A stretch of 64,000 nt of DNA, from contig DBCO01000034.1 in NCBI GenBank assembly GCA_002293145.1, positions 3,160 through 67,159 on the forward strand, read 5' to 3'. Made by a program: the position numbers and the translations under genes. Below, one piece after another: positions 17,806-29,300 of the stretch. Position 1 is the stretch's first letter. Each line of letters starts with the position of its first letter. The notes under the pieces are model-generated. The model saw nothing but the letters and a program-made list of their open reading frames with translations. It was not told the DNA's origin and did not search any database. Origin of the DNA: Akkermansiaceae bacterium UBA956. Its GTDB lineage: Bacteria; Verrucomicrobiota; Verrucomicrobiia; Verrucomicrobiales; Akkermansiaceae.

Positions 17806-18510
17806 ATGCCCTTTTCCTCTCTGCAAGATCGCCCGAAGCGCGAGATGGAACATTGGGTGATCGCGGGTGGTTGTGCGTTGACATTTTTGAGTGCAACAGC
17901 GAATGCGGGGTTTTTGATTGAGCTAGGCACCTCGGTGAGTCACTTGACGGGAGATGTTTCGAAGGTGGCAGTGGAGTTTGCGCAAGGCACGCACCGTGTT
18001 GTGGAATTGGCGATGAATTTGTTAGTCGCGACCTTGAGTTTTCTGTTGGGGGCGACGATGGCGGGGTATGCAATCCATCACCCGAGTTTGGAAATTTCCC
18101 GTCCTTACGGCAGGGCGGTGATGGTGATTGGCGTGTGTATGCTGATTGCCCACGCGGTGTTGTCGGCCTTTCCGCTCGCGGCGATCGGCGTGGCGAGTTT
18201 TGCGTGTGGTTTTCAAAATGCGTTAGCCACGCACTATCGTGGCATGATTTTGCGGACGACCCACATTACGGGATTGCTCACGGATTTGGGCACCAACCTT
18301 GGCATGACCATGCGTGGGCACGACATCGCGCGGTGGAAAATTTTGATACCGCTGTTCTTGGTGCTGAGTTTTTTTCTTGGCTCAGCTTTGGGGGCGGTGT
18401 TGGTGATTCGCTTGCACGCGCCATTTCTTCTGGTGGTGGCATCTTTGTATGTGGCGGGCGGGTTATCGTGGTCGATCTACAAGCATTGGTTTAGCCCGAA
18501 GATGAGATGA
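17806..18510 (+). CDS. DUF1275 (YoaK family) membrane protein
   Basis: The protein of about 234 residues has six hydrophobic segments and the DUF1275 pattern: ALTFLSATANAGFL, then SHLTGDVSKVA, then ACGFQNALATHY and RTTHITGLLTDLG. The last segments mirror the internal duplication of the family. No transport substrate is established. The start at 17806 (MPFSSLQ) is preferred; a GTG at 17767 and an ATG at 17845 are alternatives. It lies between the glycan island and the efflux genes and shows no clear operon link to either. Confidence 0.82.
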   Translation: MPFSSLQDRPKREMEHWVIAGGCALTFLSATANAGFLIELGTSVSHLTGDVSKVAVEFAQGTHRVVELAMNLLVATLSFLLGATMAGYAIHHPSLEISRPYGRAVMVIGVCMLIAHAVLSAFPLAAIGVASFACGFQNALATHYRGMILRTTHITGLLTDLGTNLGMTMRGHDIARWKILIPLFLVLSFFLGSALGAVLVIRLHAPFLLVVASLYVAGGLSWSIYKHWFSPKMR

Positions 18511-18559
18511 TTGGCTAGTTGGGCAAGGAATAGGAATTGCTTTTTCAAGGAGAGAAGCC

Positions 18560-19603
18560 ATGCTCTCCGGCCGTATTGGGTTGAAGCGTATGATGGTTGG
18601 GAAAAAAGTTGTGATGGGGATGTGGTTGTTATCGATGGTGACGGCGCACGCTCAAGCACCGGGCGGACCGGTGATGGTGGAGAGCTACGAGGTCAAGGCA
18701 GCTCCTTTTTCCGAACAAGTATCGACGGTCGGCACGCTGCGTGCCAACGAATCGGTGACGCTGGTGGCGGAAACCTCGCGGCGATTGGTGAAAATTTTGG
18801 CACAAGAGGGAGCCACGGTGAAAAAAGGCGAACTCTTATTTCAGCTCGATGATGCCGAATTGCAGGCGGAGCTTCAAGAAATCGAGGCAAAACTGGCACT
18901 GGCCTTGGCGAACAAAACGCGCAATGAGCAGCTACTGCCCACCAAGGCGATCAGTCAGCTAGAAGTGGACATTGCACGAGCCGAGTGGAGCATTTTGGAT
19001 GCGCAAAAAAAGACCAAATTGGTGGAAATCGAACGCGCTCAGGTGCGTGCGCCCTTCGACGGCTGCATGGGTGTGCGCTTGGTGAGCGAAGGCGCATTTT
19101 TGAGTCCAGCGACGCCGTTGACAACCTTGCAAGATCTCTCGCAGATGAAGATCGATTTTTCCTTGCCCGAGCGCTATGCCTCGGTGATCAAAAAAGGTCT
19201 CGAATTCAGCTTTACGATTGCGGGGCAGGGCAAAGAACAACGCGGTTCGATCACCGTGATCGAACCAGCGATTGATGAGGCGACGCGCAGTTTGCGAGTT
19301 CGTGGTGTCTGTCAGGCTGCGAGTGGTCTTGCGCCCGGAGGTTTTGCCGATGTGAAGCTTACCTTGAGCACCGATTCTCTGGGCTTGATGTTGCCGACGC
19401 AAGCAATCGTGCCATCGCCCCGCGGACATGGCGTGTATCTGATCGAGGAGGGCAAAGCGAAATTTCAGGAAATCCGCATCGGCACGCGAACACCGGAGCA
19501 AGTGCAGGTAGTGCAAGGATTGCGCGAAGGACAAATCGTCGCTACTACGAATCTCAACCGCGTGCGCCCGGGCGTGGAACTCAGCATCGCAACGAAACCA
19601 TGA
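18560..19603 (+). CDS. RND efflux periplasmic adaptor (membrane fusion protein)
   Basis: The 347-residue HlyD/AcrA-type protein has an AGGAGAG ribosome-binding site before the ATG. A signal sequence runs to about residue 32. A lipoyl half-motif (STVGTLRANESVTLVAETS, GATVKKGELLFQLDD) is followed by a short alpha-hairpin (about 95-135), the second lipoyl half (ERAQVRAPFDGCMGVRLV), a beta-barrel domain and a membrane-proximal domain (LPTQAIVPSPRGHGVYLIE). It links an inner-membrane RND pump to an outer-membrane channel. It overlaps the pump gene by ATGA. No outer-membrane TolC-like gene is present in the window. Confidence 0.93.
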   Translation: MLSGRIGLKRMMVGKKVVMGMWLLSMVTAHAQAPGGPVMVESYEVKAAPFSEQVSTVGTLRANESVTLVAETSRRLVKILAQEGATVKKGELLFQLDDAELQAELQEIEAKLALALANKTRNEQLLPTKAISQLEVDIARAEWSILDAQKKTKLVEIERAQVRAPFDGCMGVRLVSEGAFLSPATPLTTLQDLSQMKIDFSLPERYASVIKKGLEFSFTIAGQGKEQRGSITVIEPAIDEATRSLRVRGVCQAASGLAPGGFADVKLTLSTDSLGLMLPTQAIVPSPRGHGVYLIEEGKAKFQEIRIGTRTPEQVQVVQGLREGQIVATTNLNRVRPGVELSIATKP

Positions 19604-22600
19604 GCCTTTCTGCTGTTTGCATTCGCCGTCCAGTCTTGGCGATTGTTTTCTCCATTCTGATTGTGTTGTTTGGCATCACGGGATTTTATTTCCTCGGTGT
19701 GCGCGAGTATCCAGCGGTCGATCCGCCGATCGTCACGGTGCAAACAACCTACCCCGGAGCAAACCCCTCGGTGGTGGCTTCACAGATCACAGAACCGCTC
19801 GAACAAGTGATCAACGGCATTGCTGGGATTCGCACATTGAGTTCGGATTCGCGCGATGAGCGCAGCACGATCACGGTGGAATTTACGTTAGATACGGATC
19901 TCGATACGGCAGCGAATGATGTGCGAGATCGGGTGGCGCGGGCGGCGAGAAATTTACCCGTTGATGCGAATCCTCCAGTGGTGGAAAAAGCCGATGCCGA
20001 TTCGTTTCCGATCGTGTTTCTCTCGATGGAGAGCGATCAGCTTTCGATTTTGGAAGTCAGCAATCTTGCGGATCGCGTGGTGCGTGAGCGCATGGAAACG
20101 ATTCCCGGAGTTTCCTCGGTGCGGATTTTTGGTGAAAAACGCTACTCGATGCGCTTGTGGATGGACCCGCAAAAAATGGCGATGCATCAGGTCACGGCTG
20201 AGGATGTGCAAATCGCCCTGCAGCAGCAAAACGTCGATCTGCCGAGTGGTCGCATCGAGGGTGCAACCACCGAACTGGGCCTTCGCACCTTGGGTCGATT
20301 GAATCAACCGGAGGAGTTTGAAAAAATGATCATCCGCGAAAATCAAGGACGACAAATTCTCTTTCGCGACATCGGTTATGCCGAACTCGGGCCCGAAGTT
20401 TTGCGCACAGGACTGAAAGAAAATGGTCAGCCAAAAATCGGCGTTGCTCTGATCCCACAGCCGAACACTAATGCGATCGCCATCGCTGATGAATTTTACA
20501 AACGCATGGTGCAGGTAAAAAAAGAACTGCCCGACAGTGTCAAGTTAGAGATTGGCTATGACTTTACCCGCTTCGTGCGCAATAGCGTGACCGAGGTGCA
20601 GGAAACCTTGGTGATCGCATTCGTGCTGGTGGCCTTGATCATTTTCGTTTTCCTCCGCGATTGGCGCTCGACGATCATTCCCGTGATTGCCATTCCGGTG
20701 AGCATTATCTCCGGATTTTTCATCATGTACATCGCCGGCTTTTCGATCAACGTGCTGACTCTGGTGGCGATCGTGCTCTCGATTGGTCTGGTCTGCGATG
20801 ATGCCATTGTGGTGCTCGAAAATATTTACTCGAAGATCGAAGCGGGGATGTCTCCGTTAGAAGCCGCGCTCAAGGGATCGCGCGAAATTTACTTTGCCGT
20901 GATCTCGACGACCGTGGCCTTGGCTGCGGTTTTTGCGCCGCTGATTTTCCTATCGGGATTGACTGGCAGATTGTTCCGTGAGTTTGGCATCACTCTCGCG
21001 GGATGCGTGTTGGTTTCCGCCTTCGTTGCCTTGTCGCTCTCGCCAATGATGTGTCGGTTCATGCTGAAAAAACATGGTGCACGCCCGAATTGGTTGTATC
21101 GTGTGACCGAGCCCTTTTTCCGCGGCATGACGACAGTCTATCGGAAATTGCTTGTGCCATTTTTGCGTTGGCGCTGGATTGCTTTGCCAATTCTGTTAGG
21201 TAGTGCGGTATTGATTTATCAAATGATGAAGGTCTTGCCGCGGGAGCTAGCACCTTTGGAAGATCGGGAAAACATTCGCATCAACGTCACCGCGCCAGAA
21301 GGTTCGACGATGGAATACACCGAGAGCTGGATGGATAAAATTGCCGTCTATGCGCAGGACCAAGTGCCCGAGGCGCGTCGCTCGTTCAGCATTTTAGGTG
21401 GCGGCATGGGGCGTACAGATGCGAACACGGCGATTCAGAATTTATACTTATCGCCGCCGAATGAACGCGACAAAACGCAGGCGCAACTTGCGGAGCAACT
21501 GATGCGTGACCTCAGTCAATTCACGGGAGTGCGAGCATTTCCGACACAGCCGCCGACCATTGGTGACCGCCGTGCGGGACAACCTCTTTCGTATGTATTG
21601 CAGGCACCAAATTTCGAAGCGATGGTTGAGGTATTGCCGAAATTTCTTGCCGAAGCGAATCAGAGCACGATCGTGCGACAAGTGGATGCCGATCTCAAAG
21701 TGAATCGTCCCGAGGGTGTCGTGCGGATCAATCGCGCGCGCGCCGTGGCACTTGGTTTGAATATGCAAGAAATCGCGCGAACTATTGAGTATGCCTACTC
21801 GGGCCGACGATTCGGATACTTTCTGAAAGATGGCAAGCAGTATCAAGTCATCGCGCAAATGCAGCGAGAAGATCGCAATGAGCCGAGCGATTTGAAAAAC
21901 CTCTACGCACGCAACAAGGAAGGTCGGATGATCTCGCTCGACAACGTCGTAAGCTATGAAGAATCGGCAAGTCCCGCGGCGATCTATCGTTTCAATCGAT
22001 CAGTCTCCGCGACAATTCAAGGCACACCAGCACCAGGCTACACTTTGGGCGATGGCATCACGGAAATGGATCGCATTGCGGCCAAGGTATTGCCCGAAAA
22101 TTTTCGCACGACATTGTCTGGGCAATCGCGCGATTTTGTCGATAGTTCGTCATCGTTGCTTTTCGCTTTTCTCCTCGCACTGCTGATCATCTACCTTGTG
22201 CTTGCTGCCCAGTTCGAGAGTTTTCGCGATCCATTCATCATCATCTTGACCGTGCCACTGTCGCTGGCCGGCGCGCTTTATTCGCTTCATGTTACTGGAC
22301 AAACGCTCAATGTTTTTAGCCAAATCGGCATCATCATGCTGATCGGGATCGTCACCAAAAATGGCATTCTGATTGTCGAGTTCGCGAACCAGCAACGCGA
22401 GGCAGGCATGACGAAACTGGAAGCGGTGTTAGATGCATCGATCAGTCGTTTCCGTCCCATCTTGATGACCAGCCTGTCGACAATTTTTGGCATCTTGCCG
22501 ATCGCCTTGTCGTTGGGGGCGGCAGGGAGTTCACGAAAATCGTTAGGTATTGCCGTAGTCGGCGGATTGATCGTAGCGGGCTTCCTGACCTTGTTTGTGG

Positions 22601-22671
22601 TGCCCGCTGTCTATGCAATCTTCTCGAAAAAGCATCGCGTTGTTCCTGACGAAGGACTCTTTGAGGCCTGA
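19600..22671 (+). CDS. RND-family efflux permease (HAE1/AcrB-like)
   Basis: The 1023-residue protein has the duplicated RND architecture of 12 membrane segments and two large periplasmic loops. The proton-relay residues are Asp400 and Asp401 in SIGLVCDDAIVVLENI, with Lys920 in GIVTKNGILIVEFANQ. The start SLSAVCIRRPVLAIVFSI and LGVREYPAVDPPIVTV are typical of multidrug/hydrophobe HAE1 pumps, not of metal (CusA-like) pumps. It is translated with the adaptor through an ATGA overlap. The exported compounds cannot be told from sequence. Confidence 0.94.
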   Translation: MSLSAVCIRRPVLAIVFSILIVLFGITGFYFLGVREYPAVDPPIVTVQTTYPGANPSVVASQITEPLEQVINGIAGIRTLSSDSRDERSTITVEFTLDTDLDTAANDVRDRVARAARNLPVDANPPVVEKADADSFPIVFLSMESDQLSILEVSNLADRVVRERMETIPGVSSVRIFGEKRYSMRLWMDPQKMAMHQVTAEDVQIALQQQNVDLPSGRIEGATTELGLRTLGRLNQPEEFEKMIIRENQGRQILFRDIGYAELGPEVLRTGLKENGQPKIGVALIPQPNTNAIAIADEFYKRMVQVKKELPDSVKLEIGYDFTRFVRNSVTEVQETLVIAFVLVALIIFVFLRDWRSTIIPVIAIPVSIISGFFIMYIAGFSINVLTLVAIVLSIGLVCDDAIVVLENIYSKIEAGMSPLEAALKGSREIYFAVISTTVALAAVFAPLIFLSGLTGRLFREFGITLAGCVLVSAFVALSLSPMMCRFMLKKHGARPNWLYRVTEPFFRGMTTVYRKLLVPFLRWRWIALPILLGSAVLIYQMMKVLPRELAPLEDRENIRINVTAPEGSTMEYTESWMDKIAVYAQDQVPEARRSFSILGGGMGRTDANTAIQNLYLSPPNERDKTQAQLAEQLMRDLSQFTGVRAFPTQPPTIGDRRAGQPLSYVLQAPNFEAMVEVLPKFLAEANQSTIVRQVDADLKVNRPEGVVRINRARAVALGLNMQEIARTIEYAYSGRRFGYFLKDGKQYQVIAQMQREDRNEPSDLKNLYARNKEGRMISLDNVVSYEESASPAAIYRFNRSVSATIQGTPAPGYTLGDGITEMDRIAAKVLPENFRTTLSGQSRDFVDSSSSLLFAFLLALLIIYLVLAAQFESFRDPFIIILTVPLSLAGALYSLHVTGQTLNVFSQIGIIMLIGIVTKNGILIVEFANQQREAGMTKLEAVLDASISRFRPILMTSLSTIFGILPIALSLGAAGSSRKSLGIAVVGGLIVAGFLTLFVVPAVYAIFSKKHRVVPDEGLFEA

Positions 22672-22754
22672 TCCTAGCGATGGTCTGACGGGCGTAATTT
22701 CGCGCAACTTGAAGGAAACTTCTTGCCAAATCATTCGGATTTTCACCATACCAC

Positions 22755-23306
22755 ATGCCAATTACCAAGGGCGTGCGCAGCGTCAGCGGTAAGCCGAATT
22801 TGCATGTGCCTGCTCGCATGGGAATTCTCAGCTCGGCACGTTTCCCGATGCATTCACTCTCATCGGATGATCTGAACTTTTGCAACAATCTGACATTTCA
22901 TCAATTATTCCAATCAATACCTATGTCGATAGTGGGCGTCGTTATCAATTCAACCATATGCTGCATCACCTCCAAGCAAGTTGCATCTCCCCTTCTGTAT
23001 TTTTCGTTAGGAATCGTCAATCCCGAAAGCCATAAAACGCAGGCGCAATTGGATGCGGTGATGATTGATGCGCGGACGGGATTCATTTATGGGGCGGTGG
23101 GCGATACCGGGACGAGCTATGGCGTTGCGCTGACGTTGTTGGAGAGTGAATTCGTCAAGCAAAGTGGCAAGAGTCGCGCCACGGATAGTGCGCGTAAGAA
23201 GCTGGTCAAGCGCTTCCCTGCCTTTTTGGGAGAACGTCAATCGTCAGCACGTGCGTTGAGAAATTTCCGTAATGTGGCGCATTTCCTGCTCGCCACGAAG
23301 CAGTAG
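22755..23306 (+). pseudogene. Decayed rhombotarget-like lipoprotein
   Basis: The open frame of 183 codons reads sensibly only in parts. LHVPARMGI near the start and the C-terminal half from about 23035 (KTQAQLDAVMIDARTGFIYG onward) resemble lipoproteins of the rhombotarget type. Between them the frame turns into nonsense, while another frame gives a family-like stretch (SDISSIIPINTYVDSGRRYQ, 22890-22950). Two compensating frameshifts, or sequencing errors, would explain this. There is no signal peptide or lipobox in the frame. No rhombosortase gene was seen in the window. Family assignment is from remembered pattern, so it is tentative. Confidence 0.5.
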
Positions 23307-23382
23307 ATCGGCTATGACTGGGCGAAGGAAATTAGGTTAGCATTACACCCGAACCCGATTCCCCCACTGATCTCTCAACCCT

Positions 23383-26300
23383 ATGAAAAAATCCCCATTT
23401 GCTACGATTTGTGCATTGGCGCTGTGCGCGCCCGCATTTTCGCAAAGCTACATCGATCCCAGTGATGCTCTCGGTATTTGGGATTTCAATTCGACAGCGG
23501 TGCCAACGCAGTCGACCGATGTGATGACCGGCACGCCGATGATTTTCCAAGGTGCTGCGGCATTCAGTGCGGATGCAGCTGGGCGCTCGGGATCTGCGGG
23601 AGATCGCGCATTGTATCTCGGCACCACAGGAGGAAACTATGCACAAGTGAATGACAGCAATTTCATGGGATTGGTCAATCAGAGCAATCTTGCGAGCGAT
23701 CAGCTCACTGTGGTGTTTTGGCAAAAATGGTCGACCGCCATCGCAAGCAGCTCGACTGTGTGGTTCAATTCACCGAATTCCTCTGGCGGAAATCGTGGAT
23801 TTCAGGCTCATGTGCCGTACAGTGATAACGTGGTTTATTTCGATACGTCGGGTTGTTGCGATAATCCAGCGCAACGTATCAACGCCAACATTGCGACCTT
23901 GTTTCCTAGCTTCAATTGGCAAGCGTGGCATCACATTGCGATCGTGAAAAATGGCGGAGTCAAGCAAGTCTGGGTAAATGGACAATTGCTCGTGTCGCAG
24001 GCAAGCGGAGCCTCGGCCCTATTGGGGGACTGGACAGAGATGCAGGTGGGCAAACAATTTGTTTCAGCGACGGAAACAGTGCGCGGATGGATTGATGATT
24101 TTGCGGTGTTCGGCACGGCATTGAATTCAACTCAAATCAACGCGTTGCATGGCGGAGCTGGGCCAGCTTCGTTGGTGGTGCCCGCGGATCAGTTGCCGCC
24201 TGTGATTTCCTCAGCCGTGCCTGCAAATCAATCGACTTTTCACCCTCCTGCTAGCGGTCTGAGTTTCACAGCGAGCACTGTCTCGCCCAATACAATCAAT
24301 CCTTCAGACATCACGCTGAAGCTCAATGGCGTCGATGTCTCCGCCAACTTGAGCATCGGTGGCACGGCAACACAACGCACTGTGAGCTACACCGGCACCT
24401 TGGTTACCCAGCAGTATTATTCTGCGGTGGCAACCGTGCAAGATCAAGCTGATCGCACACAAACACTCAACTGGAGTTTCGATACCGCAGACGCGACGCT
24501 TGTCCCCACGCACAAAAATTTGCCGCTCGCGTCGATTGGCTCAGTCGTGCTTTCCTCAGTGAATGGCAGTGCGAATGGCGCATTGGGCTGGGATAACAAT
24601 CCGGCGACTTATGCCGAGTCGCAAAATCTAGCCGGCTCGTACTGGGAAATGGAATTGAATCGTACGATCACAGCGAGTCGATTGTTGATTACGGCACCGA
24701 GCAATCCTGCACTCACAGGTGTTCTCAATGGGGCACGCGTGCGTTTGTATGATCTGCGCGATCAATTGGTCGATGAGTATTCGATTAGCACACTCGGCGC
24801 GGGTGCGACTTGGGCGGTTTTTTTACCGAATGGAACTGATGCGCGGATCTTGCGTTTGGATTTCCCACCGGGAGTTACGAATGGGCTTGGAGATCATCGT
24901 CTTGCGGTGGCTGAGGTGAAAATTGTTGGCGATGGCACACCGGCCTTTGGGCCGATTGATCTGGTCAATGTGGGCACGGTGGTGCAGTCGACGGTGAATG
25001 CGAGCAATATCGGCACCAACGCGCTGGATGGAAATCCTGCGACAGTGGCGGAAACCATGAACGTGGCAGCATCGTTTTGGGAACTTAAGTTGGATCGTGC
25101 GCGTCGCTTGGATCGCATCGAAATTGTCAACTCAGCCACCGCGCCCACGCGGTTGACTGGTCTCACCTTGAGGGTGCTGGACAATGATAGCAATGTCTTG
25201 GCCACTACTACCTTGAGCAATCCGGGCGCCAATGCTACGTGGAGCTACGATCTTCCTAGTAGTTTGCCGAATGCGCGTAGCGTAAGAATTTCTCTGGAAA
25301 ACGGAGCACTCAATGGCAATGGTAACAATGTCATTTCCTTTGCAGACATCACTCTGATTGCTGGGCAAAACTACGCGCGCAATGCCACATCATATATGGT
25401 ACGCTTGGTCGATTCCTTGCCAGTGGCTTCGCTGGCGAACGATGGAAATCATGCCACGCACAGCGAGACCACGACCCAGTCGACCGATGGCTGGTGGGAA
25501 GCTGATCTTGGTGAGACCCGTGCACTTTACTCGGTGCGTGCTGTGCCCTTTGATGCGGAGGCCAATCAAGCGCGCTTGTCCCATGCGACGCTGCGACTGT
25601 ATGATGAGAATCACCTATCGATTTATTCGCAGCATTTGAGTGGAACTAGTCCCTTGTTTGACATCGCGCTCCCCGGGCCGATTCAAGCGCGTTATGTGCG
25701 CATTGGTTTCGAAAACAAAGAACGCTCCTCACCCGATGGTGGCATCGAGTGGTATCTGCGCCTGCGCGAGGTGATGGCATTTGGGAGACCCGCGGGTGAG
25801 GAAGGCATTGCGCAGTTTGAAGCGAGCCAGGCGAATGTTGCTGCAGGAGCGCCTGTGGAATTGACATGGCAGGTCGAGGATATGCGTGAGCTTTTCATGT
25901 ATCCGAATCAAGGATCGATGGGGGCAGCCACGCTGACTAATGGCAGTGGTTCATTTGCAGTGAGTCCCGCCGTTTCTACGGAATACACCTTGCTTGGACG
26001 TGATCATGATCAACATTTCATACGCCATGTGACGGTGCTGGTTGACGGTCAAGCGCTGCCACCACACATCAGTGAAATTTGTGCGAACAACAAATTTTCC
26101 TACGAAGATGGCTACGGTGATCCCTCGGACTGGATCGAGTTGCGCAATCCGAATCCTACTGCGTTTTCGATCGCTGGTTACGGGCTCAGCGATAATCCGC
26201 TGTTGCCGATGAAATGGGTTTTTCCTGTAGGCACCACCATCCCTGCTCATGGCACAGTGTTGGTGATGGCCTCGAATCGCACCGATGGCACAGATGCCGA

Positions 26301-29300
26301 GGGGAATTTGCACGCTTCGTTTGCTCTTAGTGCCGCCGGTGAATCCGTGGTGCTCACGGCTCCTGACGGCACAACGACAGTGGACTCGATCATCAACTTC
26401 CCGGCTCTCGAAAATGATATGACCTATGGTCGCAATCGCGATGGCACGTTGAGCATGATGGAGCCGACACCCGCAGCATGGAATGATGGCACTAACTACT
26501 CTGGTTGGTTAGAAGCGCCCACATACAGTCACAGCCGCGGCATTCACACCACAGCGTTTTCCTTGGTGTTGAACAATCCGAATCCTGTGGGGCAACTGTT
26601 GTATTCATTGGACGGTAGTGAGCCGAGTTTGCCTTATACTGCAGCAATCAACATAAGTGGTAGTACAACGGTGCGAGCCCGTGTTGTCGCGACTGGCTAT
26701 CGTGATCCTCAAGCAGTGACGCATAGTTACATTTTCCATCAAAGCGTGATATCCTCACCGTTGATGAATACGACCTACACGCAAGGTGCTTTGTCTGGGC
26801 GATTGCAAAATGGCCTCACGCAACTGCCCACCTTATGCATCAGTGTGCCGACTTTGCCCGATGATTACAACGAGCGCGAGGCCTCGCTGGAAGTAATCAT
26901 GCCCGATGGCACACCACCGGTGCAGATCAATGCGGGAATCAATCGCGTAGGGGGCTCGTGGACGAATTTTGCGAAAAAAAGTTACCGTTTGAGTTTCCGA
27001 GCGATCTATGGTCAGAAAAGTCTCGATCTCCCGTTGTTCCGTGGCTTTGACCGCAGCATTCCTGCGACCAATCAAGTTGATACCCTCAGCATTACAGCCG
27101 GAAATCACGATATGGTCGATCGTGGCTTTTACATGGCGAATCGATTTGTAGAAGACACCATGCTCGACATGGGCAGTCTCAATCCGCATGGACGCTTTGT
27201 GCACGTCTACATCAACGGCGTGTATTGGGGACAATACAATGCGCACGAGCGACTTGAGGATTCCTTTCTCGCTGATTATCTCGGAGGCAAAACCGATGAC
27301 TATGTCAATGTGCGCGGCAATGACAATGCCGGTGACAATTTCATCATCGGCACACCTGAGCCACCGAATCGTGCCTCGTGGGAGTATGTGCGTGCGAATC
27401 GCAATTCCTATGCTGCCATCAAAGATCGGGTGGATGTTTCTCAATTGATCGACTTCATGTTGGTCTGGTATTATGGAGACTGTGAAAGCGAATATCGCTG
27501 TGCGGGATCGATCGAGCCTGGATCTGGCTACAAATTTTGGAGCGCTGATGGTGATGGTTTTTTGCGCACCTCGGCGCTGAGCTTGAATCGCACGGCAAAC
27601 ACCGGGCCTGGCGGGATTTTTGGCGCTCTGGCAGCTGAGGGGCATCCTGATTTTAAAACGTTGTTGGCGGATCGCATCTACAAACATTTTTTCAATAATG
27701 GGGCAATGACACCAGAGCGCAACACAGCTCGACTCAATGCACGCATGGCGGAAATTCAGGATAGTCTCATTGCGGAATGTGCGCGTTGGGGCTACCGCAC
27801 ACCGACCGATTGGGAGTCCGCTGCACAAACGATTCGCACGGGATTGTTCCCTAACAGAACTAGTAATTTATTCACGATGCTGAAAGCGCAAAACTACTAT
27901 CCGACGATCGATCCGCCGACTCTTTCGCAACATGGGGGAAGTGTGGCCAAGGGAACAGCCGTCACCTTGAATTCCGGCGCGGGCACGATTTACTACACTG
28001 CCGATGGCAGTGATCCTCGCCTTGCAGGTGGTGGAATTTCTCCTCTCGCGCAAACGGCGACCATCACCAGCACTTCACACATTCCTTTGGGTGCCTCGTG
28101 GAAATACTTTGATCAAGGTTCGTTGCCTGCTCCTAACTGGAATACCAGTTCCTATATTGATACCGCATGGTTCAGTGGCAACGCGCCTCTTGGTTACGGT
28201 GGCGGACAGACAACAACAGTTAGCTTCGGAACAAATACGAACAACAAACATCGCACGACCTATTTCCGCAAAGTCATCAACATCCCCAATGTCTCCGCCA
28301 TTACTACCGTCAATCTAGGCATCGCCCGCGATGATGGTGCCGTCGTCTATGTCAATGGCACCGAGGTCGTGCGCTCAAACATGCCTACTGGCACGATTGC
28401 CTATAGTACCTCAGCGAGTACCACAATTACGGCAGAAAAAACTACCATCCTGCCGTTCACCATACCTGCTTCCTTATTCGTAAATGGTGACAACCTAATC
28501 GCCGTCGAAATTCACCAAGTAAATGCTGTCAGTTTAGACCTTTGGTTTGATGCCTCTTTAACGACCTCATCATCGCCATACATTCCGATCAATCAAAATA
28601 CACAGGTCAAAGCGCGCTTGTTGAATGGCAGCGCATGGAGTGCTCTAGCCGATGCACCGTTTTTCATCGCACATCCCTTGGCAAGTGGCCCGTATGTATT
28701 CCAAGAATGGGCTGATACCAATGCGGCTGGCCAATACCCTGAGGCAATGCGTTTTATGCAAACATCGTTGATCGATCCGCCCTTGGCATCGTCGATGGAT
28801 ACACCGTGGCCTCTCGCCTACAATTTGCCTTCGCAGAGTCGCATCAATGGAATGGGTTCCCAAGGTGTGGCATTTGTGAATACGGGTGATGTGCAAGCAC
28901 TGCCCGGAGCCGGATTCGTCGGTGCTGCCGTGGTATCACTCAATACAATCGGCACCCAGGACATTCGCGTGACATGGACAGGCGGCACCATAGCTCCGAA
29001 TGTGCGCGACTACGGCATTCGACTTCAATACCGCGTTGGCACCACAGGCGCTTATCAAGATGTGTTAGATTCTCTTGGTCAGCCCGTGGAATATGTGCGC
29101 AATGCTTCAGCCAATCACTCACAAGTGATCGGACCTGTGACCTTGCCCATCGCTGCAGAAAATCAGCCACTGGTGGAAGTGCGCTGGAAGTACTACTATC
29201 GTAGTGGATCGAGTGGGTCGCGCGCGCGATTGCGCATCGATAACATTCAAATCAATGCTGGTCCTGTGCTTGCTAGCTCGCTGGAATTCAATAGCGTGCC

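Noticed and set aside
26833..27828. Minus-strand 331-codon frame inside the 2471-residue gene
   Set aside because: It is antisense to the CotH-like domain, has no recognisable motifs, and is best explained as a shadow.
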